Source: Clitoria ternatea
Lineage: Eukaryota; Streptophyta; Magnoliopsida; Fabales; Fabaceae
Direction of reading: 5' to 3'
Assembly: GCA_037962975.1 (NCBI GenBank)
Contig: CM075670.1
Span: 83,641,501 to 83,705,500 of the forward strand
Length of the DNA stretch: 64,000 bases
Shown: positions 56,024-64,000 of the stretch, in pieces
Numbering within the stretch: position 1 is the first letter of the stretch
Layout: the number at the start of each line of letters is the position of its first letter
The notes under the pieces: model-generated
The model's input: the letters and a program-made list of their open reading frames with translations, nothing else
The model's database searches: none
Told to the model about the DNA's origin: nothing
Made by a program: the position numbers and the translations under genes

Positions 56024-59000
56024 GAGAATTAATTACCAGAATAAGTATTAGAAATTGGTATATGGAGTATTTAATGTTCCAAACTATTGAGAATAATTAA
56101 ATTGATAATTTTGGGGACTGTTAGAAAATTATGGAGACCGGTTGAGCTGAAATTGAGCCCGGTTGAGATATGGGTGTCGGACCAAGTATCTCGGAATAAG
56201 ATGATATTGGTCAGGGCTGTTGAGAAAATTATCGGGAATCCGAATATGTATTCGGAATAATTTTTAGATGATGCATTGAGCCCGAAAGGAGAACCTGTTA
56301 GTTATAAAACGATGAAGTTTTAATGAATGGGAATTTAAATAAATCAAACCCCCCTCATTTTCCTTGCTATTCACGTGGGAATGCTGAAGGTGTGAGGATT
56401 ACACTTCACTTTCTTCTTCTTCTCTCCATCATCATCTTCTCCATTCTCTCATTTCTCCTTCCAAAACCCTAGCAATTTGAGCTCATCTTTCACACCTCCT
56501 CATTTTCGTTTGAAGGGAGCTTGTATGAGGCTTGTGGGGCTGCTGTCTTCTCCTCCTTTCTCTCTATTTTCGTAGCTTCTTCTCTCTCTAGTGAACCCAT
56601 TTTCGTTTTTGGGTTTTGAGGTAAGTATACCCATCTTGCTAAGGTTTTGGTTATGGGTATATGGTATTTATGTGTTTTGAAACCATGCATGTGTATGAAT
56701 ATTCTTGAGGAGAGTATTTAATGCAAGAGTTTAATGTGGGTTTGTATGAGAATGAGGTTTCTTTGAGGAGTAATGAAGTAGATGCATTTATGGTTGGGAG
56801 GAGAAGAATATTTATGATGGTTGTTGGAATTTTTATGAAACCCCAACTTCATAAATTTGGGGGAAATGCATAATGGAGGTTGATGAGTATTAATTGTTGG
56901 TAATAAATATGAGTTATGATGCATAAGGGTCAATGGTGATGGTATTTGGTTGATAGAAGTCATTAATGGAGAAACCCATGAAAGGGTTTGGTTGTTGAGT
57001 ACATAATAATAAATGGTAGCACCTAACCCATGGTGGTTATGGTGGATAAAATGAAATAAAAGAGTTTTGAGAGTTATAATAATAAAAACAGCAAGTATTT
57101 ATTGATATATAAGTATTTGAATCTTAATGAGTAAGTAGAAAATTGATTGTATAATGTATTGTGATGTAGGAAGTGACCCCATTGACGAAGCGGGACCATC
57201 AAACCGCGTTGATCACTACTTCACTTGAGGTAGGAGGGGGTAACTTTTCTAAATGCATGATTTCATCCATTGGTGATGTGAAAATATGTATATGTGATTA
57301 TGTTAATGGTTGTTTGAATGGATGATATGATAGGTGTGATTTGAATGCATTTAGAATGATGATTGTTATGTGGCATTGTGTTTGGGATAAAATTAATGAT
57401 GTGGTAATACTATATTAATGAAGTATGATGATGGTTTGAAACCATATGTGAATTGAGATTGTGATGTGAATATCCCAAATATGTGTGTATGAGTTATGGA
57501 ATGTGTATGCCACTAACTATTGATGAGAATAAGTTCAAAAGAGAATTGGGATTGGATAAGAATGATGTGAATATTGAAATCCACCAAGTGGTGGTGGTGA
57601 ATGATTGAATGTGGAGTGGCATCTAGGATGCATAGTGTGAGGATGCACTTGATTTGTATTTGCATTGCATCCATGGCATAGCATAGCTGTCTATGTGGAA
57701 TATTAGGGGGTTCCACTAGGCGGGCCCAGTGGGAGGGCGGCTCAGTGCACGAGCGCATTGTGATTTTCCCCTGTGACTCGGTTTATGAGTTACGAAGCTG
57801 TCCATAGTTTGGTGACGAGGCACCCTATGTGGCGGGCCCAGTAGGCGGGCGGCTCTATGGTGAGCGAGTTTACCTCGGTGTCCGACGGGACACGGCTCTC
57901 TCGATGTGTGTTCGGGAGGGGCCCGTAGCACTTGTGGTAGTTGAGGCCACGATGTTGATCCGCAATTCACAGGGTGACTAGTGCTACAGATGGGCGATAG
58001 CGGTTTGGTACCAGTAAAATTATGATGATGTAAGCATACATGAATTGAGATATGTGTACACAATTTTTTCTACTGCAGTAGGGGCATAGTAGCACACCTA
58101 TGCTCGTCCCACAATTGAATTAATATGGTATTTTTTCCACAGTCGGATCCGCATTGTTTTGATGAGAAATTCTTGTGCATATGCATTAGCCTTAAGAGCA
58201 TTTGCATATAGCTGGAGATATGCCTAGTTGAAAGCCCATGGTGGCAACGGATGAATGAGAATTTATAAGGGAAAGAGTTGAATACTAACCCGATGTGTGT
58301 GTTTGGCAATCCAAATGATTGAAATTGTGAATGTATACTTGAGATCATGAGATGTATTGTGTATGATGTATGATGTGTTGTAATGATTGATATGTGAGTA
58401 AGTATACATGTATTTCATCATAATGTATGACTTTAATTCATTTAGATTATGTTACTCACCTCCCCGTTGCCATTTTAAAGTTGATGTAGGTATGACTTAA
58501 ATCCTACAGCTTTTGGAGGCCGAGTTTGGAAGAAGGTAAATATGGATAGGAATGTGTGAGCCTTGGCCGGCATGAAATTTGTGGAGTATATGGTGTATAT
58601 ATATATATGCTCAAATTTTGTAATGTTGATAATTTTGGGGGTCATGGGAGAAAATTGGACATGTGTGTGTAAGGCCAATTTTCCTACATGACCCAAGTGA
58701 TGTAAAGAATAGATTATGATATTTAACTTTGATGATTGAATGTTGGGAATTATGAATTATAGCTTTTGGGATGTGTGTTGGAAACTTTGTATAGTTGTTT
58801 TAATGCATGAGCTAGGAACTAGTATGGTTAAATAATGATTTGTGAGGTTTTGATGCGATGGATGGAATGCAACAGCTTAAATACGTCAATTGTGGTTTGT
58901 GGGAAATGGAATGGATCCATTTTGCCAAAAGTAGACCCATTGGTTACCTCAAAATGCCTTAAAATGGGATAATCGCGTTTATACATATAAATTATTCATT

Positions 59001-59893
59001 TTTAGGAATTTTCGAGTGCGGCCAGTTGCCACACGTCACAAATAATGTGTTTTAGCTCGTGTTAAAATTTGGTGGCATTTTGACATCGTTTGCATAAGTT
59101 TTGGTGGTTGTGAAGTTCATCCTTGGTGCAAAATCTGCATAATTCTGCAGAATGACAGGGCGTAATCGATTAGCTTCCTGGGTGTAATCGATTACAAGGC
59201 CTCTGTCCTCAATCTAATCGATTCTACTTCAGATTATAATCGATTATGGGTCATCCAGAGCCAAGGTAATCGATTATTCCCTTAGCGGTAATCGATTATC
59301 AGAAATACCTGATGCATTACATAAATCCCAGTAGCTTTCTAATCGATTATGGGCAGTGTAGTAATCGATTATGTTTCCAACAAAAACCAGGTAATCGATT
59401 AGATAAGGATCTGTAATCGATTAGGTGGGATGTCTGGTGCAATACATGAATTCCAAAAACCTTGTAATCGATTAGGGTTGAGAGACTAATCGATTATTGA
59501 CCCAACAGGGGCAATGTAATCGATTATTCTGAAAGTTGTAATTGATTAGTTATAACACCTGATTCATTGTGCCATTCCCAGGAGCTATGTAATCGATTAC
59601 ATGTTGCTCTGTAATCGATTATGGAATCTCAAATCGATTAGCTCATATTCCGTAATCGATTAGGACTTTTAGTTTGTACATGGATTTTTCGACTATATGA
59701 ATCGGGATCGTAAAGGTACTATATGAACATCTATTGCGCACTCTGATACCTTCTCATATCTTCATATATGAGATAGGTTGCATAGATCCAGGGTATTGGA
59801 TGATAGTTTCATCACTCATATTTTTCACTAATTAATAACATTAAATTCATGAAAAATTTTCCCCTATTTTCTTAGGTGGTTTGGGGCGTCTCA
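55999..59893 (+). repeat. 3' LTR of Tekay-like element 3 (3895 bp)
   Basis: Same parts as the 5' LTR: TATAAAA near 56303, donor at 56621, GC-rich island 57720-58010, palindrome array 59163-59662, end GGGGCGTCTCA. It has the fuller array, which suggests the 5' LTR lost 73 bp after insertion. Confidence 0.95.
59163..59662. repeat. TAATCGATTA array in the 3' LTR of element 3
   Basis: Starts at 59163, 59185, 59215, 59237, 59267, 59289, 59340, 59362, 59392, 59413 and onwards: spacings 22, 30, 22, 30, 22, 51, 22, 30 and 21 bp. The 51 equals 21 plus 30, as if one word were lost. Words are mostly perfect palindromes. The same rule as in the SIRE and Athila arrays. Confidence 0.95.
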
Positions 59894-59898
59894 GACTA
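59894..59898. repeat. Target-site duplication (GACTA), right copy
   Basis: Identical to 47335-47339. Confidence 0.95.
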
Positions 59899-60616
59899 GG
59901 CCGTAGCGGGATTGTAGGCTGAAAATTTTGTCTCATCTACCTATTTTAGCGGGTTTGATGGCCAACTCGACAAAACTAGCCTGTTTTATCATCCCTAATT
60001 AAACTAAACTAATATAGAGAAACTTTTATGATTTTCATGTCATATGAGAAACTTATTAGTTATAATAACTATCATGTTATTTTTTAAATATAAATAGACA
60101 ATTTATTCTTAATTTAATAGACTTGGGTAAATTACATAAATCCCCTCTCAAATTTAACAAAATTACACTTCACTAAAAACCTTTAAAAAATAGATACTGC
60201 ACCCCATTTAAAAAAATTACGACAATTCTACCTATCATAAAAGATTTTAAACGGGTGAGTGTATGTTTTTCTTAAATTTTAGGCAATATGTAATTTTAGC
60301 AAACTTCATGATTTGTGTAATTTATTAAATAAATTTTTTTATTGAAATCAAATATATTTTAGAAAGTTTAAGTCAAACTTCTTTTTAAGAAATAGGTTAG
60401 ACCTGGAGTAGATTAGACCTTGCCATAAAATTCAATAGTCACATAATCGCAATTATGAAAAACCACATATCTCAACACAGTTTAGTTTGGCATGTGGTTC
60501 CCATTCCCAAAACTAAACCAAACCAAATCGCACTTAAGTAATTTTTTATAATTCCTATATTACCATTGTCTTAAAGTAACCTTATAATTTAATTAAGAGT
60601 CATATTAACTAGTGAA
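59899..60616. other. Interrupted repeat and AT-rich DNA; no gene
   Basis: The first 100 bp (GGCCGTAGCGGGATTG onwards) continue the sequence that stops at 47339; both sides have TAGCGGGTTTGATGG or CGGGTTTATCG-like phrases, so the host was itself a repeat. The remainder is AT-rich and includes fold-back element B. Confidence 0.5.
60126..60333. mobile_element. MITE-like fold-back element B, about 200 bp
   Basis: The left end GTAAATTACATAAATC, then CAAAATTACACTTC, is mirrored by the right end inverted (AATAAATTACACAAATC, then CTAAAATTACATATTG) over about 50 bp with one small gap. No coding. Similar in design to fold-back A at 44226-44450 but not an obvious copy of it. Confidence 0.5.
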
Positions 60617-61162
60617 TGTGACATCCTAGGTCAATTTATGATTATTTTTATCCTTTAATTGATTTTCACAGTAAATTTTTCATGATTAAATAAACCAATT
60701 ATCCCACAATTAGAAAAATGATCATTTTCATTAAAAAGGTGCCAAAATATAAAACATACAACACCTTAAAACCCCAAAAGTCAGCAGGAATGAAAAGAAA
60801 CTAAAACTTGAAATAGGGGGCCTGACGCGTAGCGTGAGCATGACAGTAACAGATAATGTTGCTGTCATGGGTTTTAGGTTGGCCAACTTCTTACCTACCC
60901 CATTGGCCCGTTTTAGGTTTGATTGCCACGAAACTTCATGTGCCACATGTTTTCTCCATTCCAAAACTGCTAGCGTTGTCCGTTCACCAAAATTCGCCAA
61001 AATTCCATCATATGCGCGAGTTATGGGCAAAATGCAGTTTAACCCAATTATGTGCAAAACCCTGTACCAAACTACCCAAATGGACTCCAAATGGTCTAAG
61101 GCCTATATGCATAGTTTCTAAATGACCTAGGGAACCTATTGGTCCCTTTCGGAGGTCCCAAA
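60617..61162 (-). repeat. Fragment of the solo-LTR family, interrupted
   Basis: Starts TGTGACATCC and matches 28302-28870 nearly throughout, including GGGGGCCTGACGC and the later CCCATTGGCCCGTTTTAGG. It stops at GGTCCCAAA (61162), where another LTR begins; the remainder probably lies beyond that insertion. The plus-strand start is the LTR's 3' end. Confidence 0.85.
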
Positions 61163-61569
61163 TGTAACATCTTGAATTTTATAAAAATGAGTAATTAATG
61201 AGAATGGCAAATGGTTGATTATTGAGGATGATGTGTGGGGATATGTGAATTTGTTATGGCAAAGTATGAATATATATATATATATAAGATGAAGATGAGT
61301 TTGAATTTAACATGGATAATATGTTGGAATGAGAATTTTGTAAGTAGGAATGCTCAAACAGGCTGTATAAGTCCTTTATGATGTGTATGAGCTGTGGGAT
61401 AAATTTAAATTTGGTTTATAATGAGAAATTCTGAGAGGGAATATTTAGAACAAGTTATATATGTCTTATATGATGTACATGATAGCTTGGATATGATTAA
61501 ATTGGCTTTGAATATGATTTCATATGCTGAGTGGTGAGAGCCTTCATTTTCTGCGTAAGTGCTGATAAT

Positions 61570-61852
61570 TTCGCTCAGGCGAAGTGGATTCTCGCCCGAG
61601 CGAGAGACTCACCTGTTTGGAAATTAGCTTCTAGGCAATTCTCGCTCAGGAGAGAGTGAATCTCACTCAAGCAAACTTTCCCAGTATCAGTGTTTTCTCT
61701 CTGGAAGAAATTTGCAAGTATCAGTGTTTACTCTCTGGAGGAATTTCGCCCAGGCGAATGGAGCTTCACCCGAGCGAGGGCGAAGGGAATTAGCTACTGG
61801 ATGAAACCCGCCCGAGCGAAGGGTCTTAAAGGATGGCATTCGCTCAGGCGAG
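61570..61852. repeat. Paired inverted-repeat array, words TTCGCTCAGGCGAA / CTCGCCCGAGCGAG
   Basis: Word starts at about 61570, 61591, 61641, 61662, 61744, 61765, 61806 and 61839: spacings 21, 50, 21, 82, 21, 41 and 33 bp. Pairs at 21 bp are again the basic unit. Confidence 0.88.
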
Positions 61853-61939
61853 ACAATTGAATGATGAGTGGATGAGTTCGTGGATGAACCCTGCCCCAGT
61901 GGGAGGTTTAGAAAAAAACTAAGTGGTGGTAAAACTTAT

Positions 61940-63070
61940 GAGTAATATACCGAGTGACGTTTGATTGGGTGATATCCCGAGTGAGGGGTTTGTGGAACCC
62001 GAGTGGGATAACCCTCATTTCCCAAGTGGATTATTGTGTGACCTTGTGAATAAAAATATGGAACTAAGTTATGGGATGTATGTGCGTGGAGTAATCGTGG
62101 AACCATTTCCGAGTGGAGATTATGATGCTTCCGAATGAAGCATGTGTGTGGGTTTCTTGAATGAATTAAGTGTTTAGTTAAGTGTAGAGTGGACATAATT
62201 CCGAGTGAGTGACCAATTAGGTGAAAAGTCGGTCTCTAGAATATTTACCGAGTGGAATCTCATGTGAGTGAAGACTCGGTCTGGAATATTTTTCTGAGTG
62301 AGGACCCAATGAGTGATGAGTCGGTTTTAGAGAAACTACCGAGTGTAAGATTGATTGTGATTACTCGAAATTGGAATGCATTGCCGAGTGAAAGGCTGGT
62401 TAAGAGTTGACTCGGATCTGGAACAATTTACCGAGTGAAAGGCCAAGTGAGAGACGAGTCGGCTTTGATTGATTTTGCCGAGTAGAAAACCAAGTAAGTT
62501 GAGTCGGTGTTGAGATGAATGGCTGAGTGATAGCCGATCAGGTGCTGAGTCAGTTTTGGGAATGAAATGCTGAGTGAGTGATGTTATATACATTCCGAGT
62601 GAATGAGGTTTGGACTCCGAGTGAATGTTAAGTATAAATTCCGAGTGAATAAGATTTTATGTATTTTGAGTGGCTAAGTGTTAAGTAATTCCTAGTGGAA
62701 TTTGATTAAGGAGTTTATTCCTGAGGAATGAATGGTTAAAGTATTCTCCGAGTGAGAAGAGGTATGAATTACCGAGTGAGCGGTCAATTAAGAGATGAGT
62801 CAGTTTTGGAAGTAATTAGCCAAGTGATAGACTATGTGAGTGTGAGTCGGCCCTGAATGACTTGGTTGAATGGAAAGTGGCTCGGTCTAGATTGTTATGC
62901 CAAGTGAGAATCGAGTGTGAGATGACTTGGATTCAAATAAATTTTACCGAGTAAAAGCCGAATGAATGTGGGTCGGTTTTAAGGGATTCTGCCAAGTTAA
63001 CACCCGAGTGATGGGAGTCAGTTTTGGTGGGACTTTGCTGATTGGAAACCCAAGTTGAGTAAAACCGAGT
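61940..63070 (+). repeat. CCGAGTGA degenerate tandem repeats, period about 45-50 bp
   Basis: Phrases ACCGAGTGAAAGGCCAAGTG and GAGTCGGTTTTG alternate over about 1.1 kb; unit starts lie near 62248, 62294, 62339, 62383, 62431, 62477, 62522 and 62569. The GAGTGA and GAGTCGG parts are the best kept. Outside 62240-62600 the repeats are more diverged. Confidence 0.85.
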
Positions 63071-63096
63071 GATTGGAAGAACGACTTCTTGTCGGA

Positions 63097-63234
63097 TTCG
63101 CCTAAGCGAATGGATACCTCGCTCAGGCGAGCGAGTGTGGAAATGGTTACTGGCTTGATTTCGCTCGAGCGAGTTGTGGCGCTCAAGCGAGATGGGCATT
63201 CTCGCTCAAGCGGATTGGGACCGCTTGAGCGAGG
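63097..63234. repeat. Second paired inverted-repeat array of LTR 4, words CTCGCTCAGGCGAG / TTCGCTCGAGCGAG
   Basis: Word starts at about 63097, 63118, 63160, 63179, 63201 and 63221 (spacings 21, 42, 19, 22 and 20 bp). It ends about 130 bp before a TATA box. Confidence 0.88.
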
Positions 63235-63365
63235 TACTCCCCTGATGGAATTCCCTTCCTTTTCTCTCGGTTCTGTTTGTATTTTTCATTCTTCTCTCGG
63301 ATCTGATGGCTTGGGCCCTTTTCCCCTATTTTATTAGATACCGAGGAGACATATAAGGATATTAT

Positions 63366-63373
63366 TATAAATA
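63366..63373 (+). promoter_or_regulatory. TATA box of LTR 4
   Basis: TATAAATA in an AT-rich context, followed after about 90 bp by a CT-rich leader (CTTCTTCTTCGTCTTC) and then by splice donor GAG|GTAAGT at 63718. Confidence 0.55.
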
Positions 63374-64000
63374 TAACATGGCATGATGGATTATTGGGCT
63401 GCCATCTTAATTATTATGTAACGGTGAGATTTTAATGGGGAAGAAAATATTAAAAAAAAACTCTCACTTTCTCCCACTTTCACGTCACTTCTTCCTCTCC
63501 TTTCTTTACTCTTCTTCTTCGTCTTCTTCCCTTCCCCATCTCCTCTTTTCTTCTCTCTAAAAACCAAAACCGTGTGGAGCTTTCTTACCCTCTCCCATAT
63601 TTGTTTTCATGGAGGCTCAAAGGAGAAGCTCATGGTTGGATCCTCTTCCACTCTTCTCCTCTATTCTCGTGTGGATCTCTCTTCTCCTTGGGAGCTCATG
63701 GCCAACTCTTGGGTGAGGTAAGTTCCTCACCATTCTCTATGAGTTTATGCCCAAGATTTTGGGTTCTTGGTTTTGGGGGAGTATTTATTGTGTATATGGG
63801 TTGTTGGGAGAAGCTTAAAGTGAGGAAACCCTAGGTGGGGTGTTGTTATTATGGCTTGTATAGTGGGTTATTATAGATGCATGAATTAATACTTGGATGA
63901 GTGGAAAATAAATAAGCAATTATGATGTTGATGGGTTTTAGTGAAACCCTAACTTTAATAAATTGGGGGGAAAGTGTGAAATGTGAATAGAAGATAGGTT

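Larger units (their letters stand above)
47340..59893 (+). mobile_element. Tekay-like Ty3/gypsy element 3, structurally complete, 12,554 bp
   Basis: 5' LTR 47340-51165, tRNA-Met primer site 51169-51181, gag-pol 51476-56023, polypurine tract ending at 55998, 3' LTR 55999-59893, flanked by perfect GACTA duplications at 47335-47339 and 59894-59898. LTRs begin TGTAACATC and end GGGGCGTCTCA. They differ by scattered transitions (about ten in the first 350 bp by my reading), a 73-bp block and a few short indels, so the insertion is fairly young but not new. gag-pol is a single frame broken by four stops, so it cannot move by itself. Confidence 0.96.
61163..64000 (+). mobile_element. Tekay-like LTR (element 4), cut by window edge
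   Basis: Begins TGTAACATCTTGAATTTTATAAAAATGAG, like the other Tekay LTR starts, directly after CCAAA (61158-61162), the expected target duplication. It holds palindrome arrays (61570-61852, 63097-63234), CCGAGTGA tandem repeats (61940-63070), a TATA box (63366-63373), a CT-rich leader (63455-63570) and a donor GAG|GTAAGT (63718). Whether a full element or a solo LTR follows cannot be seen. Confidence 0.85.

Noticed and set aside
60731..61125. Open frames of 89-119 codons on both strands
   Set aside because: They lie in the fragment of the solo-LTR family and have no counterpart kept open in the copy at 28302-32097.

Overview
The window is intergenic, transposon-packed plant DNA with no intact host gene that I can support. 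The organism is inferred, not proven: a dicot, most likely a legume of the bean group (Vigna/Phaseolus/soybean type). The reasons are a large SIRE-type Copia element with a third ORF, Athila and Tekay-like Ty3 elements, CACTA elements with CACTAGTGGAAAAA termini, and LTR arrays built from words such as TAATCGATTA and CTCGCTTGAGCGAG. No rRNA, tRNA, CRISPR or bacterial signal is present.

Layout. Positions 1-27804 are a nest of LTR retrotransposons read from inside to outside: a Tekay-like Ty3 element on the minus strand (1-8605, its far end left of the window) sits in the gag of an Athila-like Ty3 element (8606-11269, minus). That element sits in the gag of a SIRE-type Copia element (11270-19382, plus), which in turn sits in one LTR of an older, decayed Ty3 element (19383-27804, minus). 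Positions 27805-32799 are older repeat DNA holding a 3.8-kb solo LTR with a perfect 5-bp duplication (28302-32097). Positions 32800-37416 are a complete non-autonomous CACTA element with a 3-bp duplication; it has captured intron-containing pieces of a CHD1/CHR5-type chromatin-remodeller gene. Positions 37417-47339 are AT-rich, old DNA with a CCA-rich minisatellite, a decayed Tat/Ogre-like fragment, a fold-back element and a second, damaged CACTA end. Positions 47340-59893 are a structurally complete 12.55-kb Tekay-like element (plus strand) with a perfect GACTA target duplication, two LTRs of about 3.8-3.9 kb and a gag-pol broken by four stops. Positions 59899-64000 hold a MITE-like fold-back, a fragment of the solo-LTR family, and the start of a further Tekay-like LTR that runs off the window.

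The most interesting signal is not a gene. Unrelated element lineages (Tekay, Athila and SIRE) carry arrays of a short inverted-repeat word with the same spacing: two words 20-22 bp apart, then 30 (or about 40-50) bp to the next pair. The word differs by family (TAATCGATTA, TGAATCGATTCA, CTCGCTTGAGCGAG, TTCGCTCAGGCGAA) but the spacing is kept. In two nearly identical Tekay elements in this window the word-bearing part of the LTR has been swapped as a module. Several arrays lie roughly 100-190 bp upstream of a TATA box, including one inside SIRE directly ahead of its envelope-position ORF, which has stayed open for 346 codons while the rest of that element is full of stops. A second recurrent signal is a strong GGTAAG splice donor after a leader in every Ty3 LTR family except Athila, paired in three elements with an acceptor exactly 8 nt before the gag ATG. 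This suggests a spliced gag message.
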